Assembly: GCA_002409405.1 (NCBI GenBank)
Contig: DHNG01000037.1
Coordinates: forward strand, 24,290 to 46,542
Source of the DNA: Flavobacteriales bacterium UBA5422
Lineage (GTDB): Bacteria > Bacteroidota > Bacteroidia > Flavobacteriales_D > Crocinitomicaceae
Direction: 5' to 3'
DNA length: 22,253 bases
Part shown: in pieces, positions 1 through 8,374 of the stretch
Position numbering within the stretch: the stretch's first letter is position 1
Layout of the letters: every line of letters starts with the position of its first letter
Made by a program: the position numbers and the translations under genes
Notes under the pieces: model-generated
Told to the model about the DNA's origin: nothing
Seen by the model: only the letters and a program-made list of their open reading frames with translations
Database searches by the model: none

Positions 1-344
1 ATGCTTCCTATTGTGGTTTCATATCATAAAAACAGCATATCTGATAAGTTACCTGGATGCTGCATTTAAAAATCTGATAGTGTTTAAATGATTATTTTTT
101 TAACCACATAGAGACAGTAGGAAGGGTTGATGTTTAAGCTTATAATTAGGGACACAAAGTAAATTTATTGAAATCAGTCGTTTTGATGAAGGAGTAACGA
201 TACATCCGGATTTGATTCAAGTATCTTATCATCTAACGTAGTTGGATGCTCTGTTTCCCTATGTTCCCTATAATCTATTGTACCTATGCTTCCTATTGTG
301 GTTTCATACCATAAATACTACATTTATAGTGTGCTACCATGAGC
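1..344. repeat. Non-coding stretch with degenerate CTATGTTTC-like short repeats
   Basis: No convincing gene is seen here; the short open frames overlap the end of the next gene or lack any protein-like signal. What stands out is a family of short repeats. Positions 1-30 and 286-315 are direct copies differing at one base (29 of 30 identical). Around the second copy, 250-303 reads as consecutive units of about 9 bases resembling CTATGTTTC (CTCTGTTTC, CCTATGTTC, CCTATAATC and so on) ending in TGTGGTTT. Positions 102-126 carry an inverted relative that begins AACCACATAG. The copy at 1-30 is cut by the window edge. The repeats lie just beyond the stop codon of the minus-strand amidohydrolase gene. 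I recall similar CCACATAG/CTATGT repeats between genes in other flavobacteria, but that is memory, not a search. Confidence 0.7.
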
Positions 345-3300
345 TTAATGTCCGTTGTGTTCACTACTTCCTTCTTCTCCCAATGTGTCGCAGTGGAAAA
401 ACTTGGGTTCGGTTGGTTGAAACGCTTTTTTCTCCCCTCCGGAATTGTTGGATTCCAGCATTTTTGAAATAATTCGTGCTTTTTCTTTTTGATTGCGTGC
501 TTGTCTCTCCAGATCCTGTTTTCTGTCGAAGAATAAAATACCGTCAATAAATACTGTTTCAGGAATGGCTGTAATGGTAAGCGGATTGTCAGTCCACAAT
601 ACCAGATCGGCATCTTTTCCAACTTTCATACTTCCCAAACGATCATCCAGGTGCAATAATTTCGCCGGATTTAGTGTAACCATTTTCCAGGCATCCTCTT
701 CTTTCATTCCACCGTACTTCATTGCTTTTGCAGCTTCCTGGTTCAAACGTCTTCCCATTTCTGCATCATCCGAATTGATTGCTACTACAACCCCTTGTTC
801 GTGCATCAGAGAAGCATTGTAGGGAATCGCATCCAATACCTCAAATTTATAGGCCCACCAATCTGCAAATGTAGAGGCACCTGCTCCGTGTTTCAGCATC
901 TTGTCTGCTAATTTATATCCTTCCAGAATGTGTGTAAATGTATTGACATGAAACCCGAATGTGTCCGCCACTTTCATCAACATATTAATTTCCGATTGAA
1001 TATAGGAATGGCAGGTGATAAACCGTTCTTTGTTTAAGATTTCTGCTAATGCCTCGAGTTCCAGATCAACGCGATGACTGTCTTTTTTTCCTTTGGATTT
1101 TTCATCCATGTATTTTTGTGCACGGGAGAATGCATCGACATATACCTGCTCAACCCCCATTCTTGTTTGTGGAAAACGGATGGTTTGCTCTTCTCCCCAG
1201 TTGCTTTGTTTTACATTTTCCCCCAGAGCGAATTTGATAAATTTCGGGGCGTTCGGAACCAGCATTTCATCCGGTGTGTATCCCCATTTCAATTTAATGA
1301 TGGCAGATTGTCCTCCGATGGCATTTGCTGATCCGTGTAGTAATTGAGAAGTAGTCACACCTCCCGCCAGCTGCCGGTAAATATTAATATCATTGTTTCT
1401 GACCACATCACCGATGGAAACTTCTGCAGAAACCGATTGACCTCCCTCATTGACACCTCGTGATATCGCAATATGCGAATGTTCATCAATAATACCGGTA
1501 GTCAGGTGCATCCCCGTTCCATCGATTTCTATTGCATTGACCGGTTTTTTGAAATTTCCCGTTCCTACATAATGGATTTTCCCGTTTTCAACCACAACGG
1601 TTGCATCTTTGATAACTCCTTCCGCTTCGTTGGTCCAGGCAGTTACATTTTTAATGATAAACGATTGTTGTTTTGGTAAAGAATCATATCCGTATGCCAT
1701 GTTCGGGAACCAAACCTTGTTTTTGTAAAGTGAATCAATCACAAGTGTTTTATTCTTTTTCTCCCCATCGATCTTTTTGTGTTTAATGGCATTCCATTTT
1801 ACCCATTTTCCACTGACATCTGTTCCCTCTCCTTCAAAAACACCTACCTTAGAATTGATTTTTCCGTGGAGTAGTACCGTACCGATAATTCCGTTGATAG
1901 AGTCTTTTAGTTGCAACGTAATGTCATTTGAACTGACATTCACAGCTACTTTTTCGTATTCTTTTTTCAATGCATTGGTTAGCTTTCCTTCATATCCGTT
2001 GCCTTTTTTAGTAATATCAACGTTGTAGGTTTTATTTTCTACCAGCACCCGGTAATTGCCGTCCAGCCCATCAATCGCCGCTTCTTTGTAAATCTTTGGT
2101 TGTCCGAATGTCCATGTTTCCAGTAAATCGGCTTCTTTTTCAAAGGGATTTTCAGAATAAACAGAGAATGCAGCAATTTTCCCGATCTCCAGCGTTCCCA
2201 TTTCTTTATCCAACCCGATTGTTTTTGCCGGAGTAATTGTCAGTGCGGTCAGTGTCTGTTCAAACGACAATCCTCGTTCCATTGCCTTCCGGATATTGGT
2301 CCAGAATTCTTTTTCCGATTTGTTTTTTCCAAAAGTAAAACAAACAGGAATTCCGTTGGAAGCGAGTAAATAAGGATTGCTGGGAGCCAATTCCCAATGT
2401 TTGAGTTCTTTTAGCGGAATCTCCATGTTGATGTACGGATCGGAGACGTTGTATGCCTCCGGGAAATGGGCAGGAATAATGATTGTTGCCCCCATTTTTT
2501 TAATGGCATCAATGTGTTGGTATTCATTACCGCTTCCGTAAAAGCTAAACTTCAGGTGAAACTCAGTTGCAATTTTTGCCCCTCTCAGGATCTCCAGCGC
2601 TTCTGATGTAGAAAAGAAAATGGGTTTTTCCAATTGCTTTGCCAATGCTTCAAGCGATAAGTTAATCGTTGCATTGTCTGCATGTTTCTGATACCATTTT
2701 ACATCATATAATGCTTGGCGGAGTATAGCAATGCTTCCCATTTGAGAAGAAGGATACGTCTGACGGGAAGATCCTTTTTCGAGGGAAAAGTGGGTAGAAA
2801 CATTGGCTGCAAACAACGAAGATAAAACCGGATGGCTCCCAAGTGAAATAACTGAACCCGTTCCTCTGACAATTCCATCATTGAGGTGAGTCAATGCAAA
2901 TCCGAATCCTGCTTTTGCCAGTTTTTCATTCTCTGCTTCATTGGTTTTGTAATTTTCCGCAGATAAAAATTCGGGGCGTACAGCGTCGTTCCAGGAAAAG
3001 AAATTTTCTTTCTTTGCGTCAATTTGTGGTGTTCGTTCTCTTCGTTCTGCCGGCTGTTGTTTTTGCATTCCGAGATCGGTGTTCAAATCAATAAAGGCAG
3101 GAACAATCGTCTTCCCTTTGCAATCAATTTCAACAGCGTGCGTGGGTTTCAGTAAAATGTTTCCGATATCTTTTACTTTTCCTTTCTCAACAAGGATATA
3201 TCCGTTACTGATCGTCTTCTGCGGAGAAACAATGATTGTTGCATTCTTCAAAATGTATGCGTCCGGAAAAGACGGAGCAACTCCGTTTTGCGGCCTGTCC

Positions 3301-3359
3301 TGACCGAATGATAAAAACGATCCGATCCCTGTAAACAAGGCAAGGAGAAATAACTTCAT
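345..3359 (-). CDS. Secreted tandem amidohydrolase-like protein
   Basis: A 1004-residue exported protein with two amidohydrolase (imidazolonepropionase/prolidase-like) modules. Residues 1-19 form a signal peptide, with cleavage likely before Gln20. The first module (about 35-430) keeps the family frame, but the metal-binding HxH is replaced by Asn93-Thr-Asp95 in FIDLNTD. A linker of about 430-560 looks beta-rich. The second module (about 565-945) has the intact site: His627-Ser-His629, His784 in ITCHSY, His810 in NTFTH and Asp864 in INSDD. It also ends with the usual KVGKDADLVLW strand of the composite beta-sandwich. The second half is therefore expected to be a metal-dependent hydrolase, and the first a structural or regulatory pseudo-enzyme. 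The C-terminal 50 residues are polar, with no T9SS signal. The substrate cannot be read from the sequence; relatives cleave cyclic amides or Xaa-Pro dipeptides. It is transcribed alone, with a putative promoter at 3383-3412. Confidence 0.9.
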   Translation of the reverse strand: MKLFLLALFTGIGSFLSFGQDRPQNGVAPSFPDAYILKNATIIVSPQKTISNGYILVEKGKVKDIGNILLKPTHAVEIDCKGKTIVPAFIDLNTDLGMQKQQPAERRERTPQIDAKKENFFSWNDAVRPEFLSAENYKTNEAENEKLAKAGFGFALTHLNDGIVRGTGSVISLGSHPVLSSLFAANVSTHFSLEKGSSRQTYPSSQMGSIAILRQALYDVKWYQKHADNATINLSLEALAKQLEKPIFFSTSEALEILRGAKIATEFHLKFSFYGSGNEYQHIDAIKKMGATIIIPAHFPEAYNVSDPYINMEIPLKELKHWELAPSNPYLLASNGIPVCFTFGKNKSEKEFWTNIRKAMERGLSFEQTLTALTITPAKTIGLDKEMGTLEIGKIAAFSVYSENPFEKEADLLETWTFGQPKIYKEAAIDGLDGNYRVLVENKTYNVDITKKGNGYEGKLTNALKKEYEKVAVNVSSNDITLQLKDSINGIIGTVLLHGKINSKVGVFEGEGTDVSGKWVKWNAIKHKKIDGEKKNKTLVIDSLYKNKVWFPNMAYGYDSLPKQQSFIIKNVTAWTNEAEGVIKDATVVVENGKIHYVGTGNFKKPVNAIEIDGTGMHLTTGIIDEHSHIAISRGVNEGGQSVSAEVSIGDVVRNNDINIYRQLAGGVTTSQLLHGSANAIGGQSAIIKLKWGYTPDEMLVPNAPKFIKFALGENVKQSNWGEEQTIRFPQTRMGVEQVYVDAFSRAQKYMDEKSKGKKDSHRVDLELEALAEILNKERFITCHSYIQSEINMLMKVADTFGFHVNTFTHILEGYKLADKMLKHGAGASTFADWWAYKFEVLDAIPYNASLMHEQGVVVAINSDDAEMGRRLNQEAAKAMKYGGMKEEDAWKMVTLNPAKLLHLDDRLGSMKVGKDADLVLWTDNPLTITAIPETVFIDGILFFDRKQDLERQARNQKEKARIISKMLESNNSGGEKKAFQPTEPKFFHCDTLGEEGSSEHNGH

Positions 3360-3382
3360 ATAGTTTGATAAATTTCAGCGGA

Positions 3383-3412
3383 CTAAGTTATAAAATTGTA
3401 CAATACAGACAA
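3383..3412 (-). promoter_or_regulatory. Putative promoter of the amidohydrolase gene
   Basis: On the minus strand, TAACTTAG (complement of 3383-3390) matches the Bacteroidota -7 consensus TAnnTTTG at all but one defined position. A TTG (complement of 3410-3412) sits 19 bases upstream, the expected spacing for the -33 element. Transcription would begin near 3376, giving a leader of about 17 bases before the ATG at 3359. No experimental support; inferred from consensus. Confidence 0.45.
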
Positions 3413-3418
3413 TTTTAT
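3390..3418. promoter_or_regulatory. 10-bp inverted repeat overlapping the promoter (candidate operator)
   Basis: ATAAAATTGT (3390-3399) and ACAATTTTAT (3409-3418) are perfect inverted repeats separated by 9 bases. The dyad fills the space between the putative -33 and -7 elements of the amidohydrolase promoter, where a repressor would block RNA polymerase. No regulator gene lies beside it, so which protein would bind is unknown. Confidence 0.4.
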
Positions 3419-3459
3419 CGGGAAAAAACACTGGTTTTCGGTGTGCTTTTCTGATGATG

Positions 3460-3503
3460 ATATGCACATATTGCGATGTGATGATATCGCAATATGTGCA
3501 TAT
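3460..3503. terminator. Perfect 18-bp hairpin downstream of leuS
   Basis: The arms 3460-3477 and 3486-3503 are exactly complementary over 18 base pairs, with an 8-base loop. The hairpin starts 14 bases after the leuS stop codon on the minus strand, where an end-of-transcript structure would be expected. However, neither side is followed directly by a run of T; the nearest T-tract on the minus strand is about 30 bases further on. It may act as a terminator, an mRNA 3' stabiliser or a protein-binding dyad. Confidence 0.5.
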
Positions 3504-3517
3504 GCAAATTTCATTAT

Positions 3518-6337
3518 TTACAATACGATATTCACAATTTTACCCGGAACAACAATCACTTTTTTAGGTGCATTTCCTTCCAGGTATTTTGCTGCTTCTG
3601 ATGAAGCAAGTACCGCTTCTTCAACTTCTTTTGCTGAAAGTGTTGCTGCCAATGGCAATTTGAAACGCATTTTTCCATTGAATGAAACCGGGTATTCAAT
3701 ACTGCTTTCCACCAGGTATTCTTCATTGAAAACAGGAAAAAGAGCAGTTGTTACCGTTCCGGCCTCATTTCCGGATCGTTGCCACAATTCTTCTGCAATA
3801 TGCGGTGCGTACGGAGAAAGCATAATCACCAGTTGATCCAGAATGGACTTATTGCTGCATTTTTGTTCCGTTAATTCATTGACACAGATCATAAAGTTGG
3901 AAACACAGGTGTTGAAGGAATACCGTTCCAGATCATCCGTTACCTTTTTGATGGTTTTGTGCAGTGTTTTCAGATTGTCTTTTGTCGGTTCTACATGCTC
4001 CAACTGCGCAACACCATTCTCATCAATATTAAACAAGCGCCATAACTTGCGCAGGAAGTTGGAAACCCCGTTGATTCCTTTTGTATCCCACGGTTTTGCC
4101 TGTTCAATCGGCCCTAAGAACATTTCGTAGCAACGCAGTGTGTCCGCACCGAATTTTTCAACCAATTCGTCCGGTGTTTGAACGTTGAACTTCGACTTGG
4201 ACATTTTTTCGACTTCACTTCCACAAATGTACGTTCCGTCATTTTCCAGGATAAATTCCGCATTGGCATAATCCGAACGCCAGTTTTTAAATCCTTCGAT
4301 GTCTAATTGATCGTTGTCAACAAGTGAAATGTCAACGTGGATGGGAATTTCGCCTCCTGTCAATTTACTTTTAGAAATATATTTTCCTTCAGCATTCCTA
4401 TACACAAATGAGCTTCTCCCCAAAATCATTCCCTGGTTGATCATTTTCTGAAATGGTTCTTCAAATGGAATGTATCCTCTGTCGAACAGGAATTTTGTCC
4501 AGAAGCGTGCATACAGCAAGTGTCCGGTTGCATGTTCGGATCCACCGATGTACAAATCCACATTGTTCCAGTAATCCACTGCTGCTTTTGATGCAAATTC
4601 AACTTCATTTGTAGGATCGGTATAGCGCAGGAAATACCAGGAACTTCCAGCCCATCCAGGCATGGTGTTTAGTTCCAGCGGGAAAATCGTTTGGTTGTCA
4701 ATGCGTGAATTTTCAACAACGGTGTTACTCACAGTATCCCATGCCCATACGGTTGCATTTCCCAATGGTGGTTGTCCGTCTTCCGTCGGAAGGTATTTTT
4801 CTACCTCCGGCAAAATCACAGGTAAGTGTTCAACAGCAATCGTTGTTGGAATTCCGTTTTTATAATACACCGGAAATGGTTCTCCCCAGTAACGTTGACG
4901 GGAAAAGACAGCATCACGCAGACGGTAATTTGTTTTTCCTTTCCCGATGCCTTTTTGTTCAATCACCTCGATTGCTTTTTCGATCGCTGCTTTCGCTTCT
5001 AACCCGTTCAGGAAGTCACTGTTTGCAATAACTGCATCTTTTTCGGTGTATGCGGCCTCGGAAATGTCTTTGTCCTGGAAAATATTTGTAATCGGAATAG
5101 CGAAATGCGTTGCAAAATCCCAATCGCGTTGATCACCGCATGGAACAGCCATAACTGCTCCGGTTCCGTAAGTGGCAAGAACGTAATCAGCAATCCAGAT
5201 ATCAACTTCTGCTCCGGTGAACGGGTGAATGGCTTTCGCTCCGGTAATTTGTCCCGTAATGTTTTTTACATCCGACTGACGATCCCGTTCTGATTTCAGT
5301 GAAGCAACCCGTTTGTATTCAGTAACCGCTTCCGCAAATTCCGGTGTTGTGATTTCATCTACCAGCGGATGTTCCGGTGCAAGCACTAAAAAGGAAACAC
5401 CGAAAATCGTATCAGGTCGGGTTGTAAACACTTCAATGGATGATTGAGAAGCAGTTGTATCTGAAAGGGAAAAGAAAACCGAAGCACCTTTGGATTTTCC
5501 GATCCAGTTGCGTTGCATATCTTTGATCGAATCAGTCCACTCCAATCCATCCAATCCAGTCAATAAACGTTCAGCATATGCTTTGATCCGCATTGACCAT
5601 TGACGCATCAGTTTCTGTTCTACCGGATGTCCCCCGCGTTCGGAAACTCCATTAATCACTTCATCATTTGCCAGTACCGTTCCCAGTGCCGGACACCAGT
5701 TAACCCATGAATCAGCCAGGTATGTCAACCGGTAATTTTGTAACACTTCTTCTTTTTTCAATTCGGAATAACCGTTCCATTCTGCCGCAGTAAATACTTC
5801 GGGATGATCATGAACGGCAGTAACTGTTGCATTCCCTTCTTGTTCAAAAAGAACAGTCAATGCAATTATTGGTTCCGCTTGACCCGTTGTGGTATTGTAC
5901 CAGCTGTCAAACAATTCATTAAAAATCCATTGTGTCCATTTGTAATATTCAGGAGAAGAAGTACGTACTTCCCGGTCCCAGTCAAATGAAAAACCAATTT
6001 TATCGAGTTGTTCCCGGTAACGGGCAATGTTTTCTTTGGTTGTTTTTTCCGGATGCTGTCCGGTTTGAATGGCATACTGCTCAGCTGGTAATCCGAATGA
6101 ATCGTATCCCATCGGATGCAACACGTTGAATCCTTTCAGGCGTTTGTAACGGGCATACACATCCGACGCAATGTATCCGAGTGGGTGACCGACGTGTAAT
6201 CCTGCTCCGGATGGATAGGGAAACATGTCCAATACGTAAAATTTCTCTTTTTCAGGATTTTCAACAACTTTGTACGTTTTGTTGTCCGCCCAGAATTTTC
6301 TCCACTTTTGTTCGATTGCGTTAAAATTGTATTCCAT
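3518..6337 (-). CDS. leuS: Leucine--tRNA ligase (LeuRS)
   Basis: Class I aminoacyl-tRNA synthetase that charges tRNA-Leu with leucine using ATP, in the cytoplasm. At 939 residues it is somewhat longer than the roughly 860 of E. coli LeuRS. Visible landmarks are the HIGH-class motif HVGH at 48-51 after MFPYPSGAGL, the TTRPDT threonine-rich patch of the CP1 editing domain at 305-310, GTGAVMAVPCGDQRDWDFA at 391-409 lining the editing pocket, and KMSKS at 711-715. The anticodon-binding helical domain follows (about 740-870), then a small C-terminal domain (about 880-939). The zinc-hairpin region (CPALGTVLAND, 215-225) keeps only one of the usual cysteines, so this module probably binds no zinc. 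Extra residues around 640-705, before KMSKS, form a leucine-specific insertion. The gene stands alone, divergent from etfB. Confidence 0.98.
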   Translation of the reverse strand: MEYNFNAIEQKWRKFWADNKTYKVVENPEKEKFYVLDMFPYPSGAGLHVGHPLGYIASDVYARYKRLKGFNVLHPMGYDSFGLPAEQYAIQTGQHPEKTTKENIARYREQLDKIGFSFDWDREVRTSSPEYYKWTQWIFNELFDSWYNTTTGQAEPIIALTVLFEQEGNATVTAVHDHPEVFTAAEWNGYSELKKEEVLQNYRLTYLADSWVNWCPALGTVLANDEVINGVSERGGHPVEQKLMRQWSMRIKAYAERLLTGLDGLEWTDSIKDMQRNWIGKSKGASVFFSLSDTTASQSSIEVFTTRPDTIFGVSFLVLAPEHPLVDEITTPEFAEAVTEYKRVASLKSERDRQSDVKNITGQITGAKAIHPFTGAEVDIWIADYVLATYGTGAVMAVPCGDQRDWDFATHFAIPITNIFQDKDISEAAYTEKDAVIANSDFLNGLEAKAAIEKAIEVIEQKGIGKGKTNYRLRDAVFSRQRYWGEPFPVYYKNGIPTTIAVEHLPVILPEVEKYLPTEDGQPPLGNATVWAWDTVSNTVVENSRIDNQTIFPLELNTMPGWAGSSWYFLRYTDPTNEVEFASKAAVDYWNNVDLYIGGSEHATGHLLYARFWTKFLFDRGYIPFEEPFQKMINQGMILGRSSFVYRNAEGKYISKSKLTGGEIPIHVDISLVDNDQLDIEGFKNWRSDYANAEFILENDGTYICGSEVEKMSKSKFNVQTPDELVEKFGADTLRCYEMFLGPIEQAKPWDTKGINGVSNFLRKLWRLFNIDENGVAQLEHVEPTKDNLKTLHKTIKKVTDDLERYSFNTCVSNFMICVNELTEQKCSNKSILDQLVIMLSPYAPHIAEELWQRSGNEAGTVTTALFPVFNEEYLVESSIEYPVSFNGKMRFKLPLAATLSAKEVEEAVLASSEAAKYLEGNAPKKVIVVPGKIVNIVL

Positions 6338-6360
6338 TACTGCTGATTCTATTTTTTTTG

Positions 6361-6368
6361 CAAAGATA
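6361..6368 (-). promoter_or_regulatory. Putative -7 element of the leuS promoter
   Basis: The minus strand reads TATCTTTG here, an exact match to the Bacteroidota -7 consensus TAnnTTTG, 23 bases upstream of the leuS ATG. No clear TTG is seen at the -33 position, so the assignment rests on the -7 element alone. Confidence 0.45.
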
Positions 6369-6516
6369 ACTGAAATTGAAGACAGGAGGATGAGAGAAGG
6401 GAAAATTGAGACCCCGATTTAAAAAGGCTCCTGAATTTGGCTTTAAAAACTATGAGTGCATAATATTTTTTTAAAAATCCCTCTTTTAGGTTATCGGTTT
6501 TCTGTTTTTAATTTAT

Positions 6517-6524
6517 TAAATTTG
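6517..6524 (+). promoter_or_regulatory. Putative -7 element of the etfBA promoter
   Basis: TAAATTTG matches TAnnTTTG exactly and lies 32 bases before the etfB start, giving a leader of about 25 bases. No -33 TTG is obvious upstream. The leader ends in GAGAAAAAGATG, a purine-rich but weak ribosome-binding context typical of this phylum. Confidence 0.45.
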
Positions 6525-6556
6525 TCAACGTTAATAGAAAATTAAACGAGAAAAAG

Positions 6557-7297
6557 ATGAAAATACTTGTAGGTATCTCAAAGTCACCTGATACAACTTC
6601 AAAAATTGCCTTCACGGATGGCAATTCAAAGTTTGATGAAAACGGTGTTCAGTATATTGTCAACCCTTACGATGAGTGGTATGCACTTGTAAGAGCATTG
6701 GAATTGAAAGAAACGATCGGAGGAACAGTAACGATCATAACAGTTGGTGCTGCTGCTGACGAAGCGGTGATCCGCAAAGCGTTGGCAATTGGTGCTGACG
6801 AAGCGGTGCGTGTTGATGCAGATCCGAAAGATGCATATTATACTGCAGCTCAAATCGCTGATTATGCAAAAAGCAATGGTTTTGATCTGATTCTTACAGG
6901 AAAAGAAACAATTCAATACAACGGTTCTCAGGTAGGAGGAATGATTGCTGAGGCGTTGGATCTGCCATTTGTGTCATTGGCTACAAAACTGGATGTTGAC
7001 GGAACAACATTGAAATTGGAAAAAGAATACCTGGGAGGAATTCAATCTGTTGAGGTAGCATTACCTGCAGTTGTTTCCTGTGCAAAAGGAATGGCGGAAC
7101 AACGCATTCCGAACATGAGGGGAATTATGGCGGCACGTACAAAGCCATTGACAGTAATTCCTGCTGTTCAGGTGGAAGATTTGACAAGCTTTACAGGGTA
7201 TACAACTCCACCGGCAAAATCATCTGTTAAGTTGATTGATCCGAACAATATGGATGAATTGGTTGCGTTGCTTCACAACGAAGCGAAAGTAATCTAA
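6557..7297 (+). CDS. etfB: Electron transfer flavoprotein beta subunit
   Basis: Small subunit of the soluble ETF heterodimer, which takes electrons from acyl-CoA and related dehydrogenases and passes them towards the quinone pool. At 246 residues it has normal family length. The N-terminus MKILVGISKSPDT is the typical beta-strand start. LTGKETIQYNGSQVGGMIAEAL (113-134) is the nucleotide-binding loop and helix of the beta subunit, and IPNMRGIMAARTKPL (184-198) matches the family's signature region. The gene lies 33 bases before etfA and is clearly co-transcribed with it. It appears complete, with no unusual features. The separate subunits and normal length suggest ordinary fatty-acid or amino-acid oxidation; nothing nearby indicates a bifurcating partner. 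Confidence 0.96.
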   Translation: MKILVGISKSPDTTSKIAFTDGNSKFDENGVQYIVNPYDEWYALVRALELKETIGGTVTIITVGAAADEAVIRKALAIGADEAVRVDADPKDAYYTAAQIADYAKSNGFDLILTGKETIQYNGSQVGGMIAEALDLPFVSLATKLDVDGTTLKLEKEYLGGIQSVEVALPAVVSCAKGMAEQRIPNMRGIMAARTKPLTVIPAVQVEDLTSFTGYTTPPAKSSVKLIDPNNMDELVALLHNEAKVI

Positions 7298-7330
7298 TTG
7301 GTTCTTTATTCATTATTTAAACATTGAAAT

Positions 7331-8269
7331 ATGTCAGTTTTAGTATATATAAACAGTGCACACGGAATCGGTAAAAATGCATTCGAGACCGTAACATACG
7401 GGAAAAAATTAGGAGATGTAACTGTTGTAACAAATGGTAACGTTGATGATGCTTCACTTGCAAAATTAGGCGAGTACGGAGCGTCAAAAGTATTGGTTGA
7501 TAAAGCGTTGGTTGACGCAGACGATCAACAGTTAACACGTCTGATTGCAAATGCAGCTGACCAGGTTGGGGCCAATACAATTGTGTTCTCACACGATCAC
7601 GTAGCAAAAAACATTGCACCACGTCTTTCTGTTCGTTTGAAAGCAGGATTGGTTTCAGGAGCAATCGCCTTGCCGGATGCAGACGGAACAATCAAAGTAA
7701 ATGTATTCTCCGGAAAAGCATTCGGAAGTGTGAAGGTAAATTCTGCGAGAAAAATCATTTCGTTGCTTCCAAATTCCATCCAGCCTGAATCTGTTGGAGG
7801 AAGTGCAGTAATCGAGGCATTTTCAGGAAATGCAGGTGATGCAAAAGTAAAAGTATTGTCGACAAAGCAACCGGAGGGAGATATTCCGTTGCCGGAGGCA
7901 GAATTGGTTGTTTCTGCAGGACGTGGTTTGAAAGGACCTGAGAACTGGGGAATGGTTGAAGATTTAGCAAAGGCACTTGGTGCTGCAACAGCTTGTTCAC
8001 GCCCGGTTTCCGATATCGGCTGGAGACCTCACCACGAGCACGTGGGGCAGACAGGAATCGCAATTCGTCCGAATTTGTATATCGCTGCGGGTATCTCAGG
8101 AGCGATTCAGCATTTGGCAGGAGTAAACGGATCAAAAGTGATCGTTGTGATCAATACAGATCCGGAAGCACCGTTCTTCAAAGCTGCTGATTATGGAGTT
8201 GTAGGTGATGCATTTGAAGTCCTTCCTAAATTGACGGAAGCGATAAAAAAATTCAAAGCGTCCAACTGA
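7331..8269 (+). CDS. etfA: Electron transfer flavoprotein alpha subunit
   Basis: Large subunit of ETF, carrying the FAD. The protein has 312 residues, normal for the family. The N-terminal domain (1 to about 180) shares the Rossmann-like fold of the beta subunit. The C-terminal FAD domain (about 187-305) shows SAGRGLKGPENW (195-206), the CSRPVSDIGW segment (222-231) that contacts the flavin, HEHVGQTG (235-242) and the family signature LYIAAGISGAIQHLAG (249-264). It ends with DPEAPFFKAADYGVVGD, the usual C-terminal segment. It is the second gene of the etfBA operon and is followed by a strong terminator at 8305-8339. Confidence 0.97.
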   Translation: MSVLVYINSAHGIGKNAFETVTYGKKLGDVTVVTNGNVDDASLAKLGEYGASKVLVDKALVDADDQQLTRLIANAADQVGANTIVFSHDHVAKNIAPRLSVRLKAGLVSGAIALPDADGTIKVNVFSGKAFGSVKVNSARKIISLLPNSIQPESVGGSAVIEAFSGNAGDAKVKVLSTKQPEGDIPLPEAELVVSAGRGLKGPENWGMVEDLAKALGAATACSRPVSDIGWRPHHEHVGQTGIAIRPNLYIAAGISGAIQHLAGVNGSKVIVVINTDPEAPFFKAADYGVVGDAFEVLPKLTEAIKKFKASN

Positions 8270-8304
8270 TTTCAGATTTAAAATAGTAACTTTACAAAAA
8301 TCTT

Positions 8305-8339
8305 TTAGGGAAGTATTCTGCAATGCTTCCCTAATTTTT
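8305..8339 (+). terminator. Rho-independent terminator of etfBA
   Basis: TTAGGGAAGTATT (8305-8317) pairs with AATGCTTCCCTAA (8322-8334) over 13 positions including one G-T wobble, closing a CTGC loop. Five T residues follow. It lies 36 bases after the etfA stop codon and separates the ETF operon from the next pair of genes. Confidence 0.88.
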
Positions 8340-8374
8340 GTTGAAATAAACAGTAAAACGCTTTTACGGATTGG

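Noticed and set aside
242..472. Short plus-strand open frame over the repeat region
   Set aside because: It runs through the degenerate repeats and into the antisense of the amidohydrolase gene, with no homology-like features or start signal.
1462..3497. 14-base identity between 1462-1475 and 3484-3497 as a paired regulatory site
   Set aside because: In 22 kb about one 14-base repeat is expected by chance, and the first copy is inside a conserved coding motif.
6404..6416. Shared 13-14 base string with 18676-18689 (AATTGAGACCCCGA)
   Set aside because: One copy is coding and the match is at the length expected by chance.
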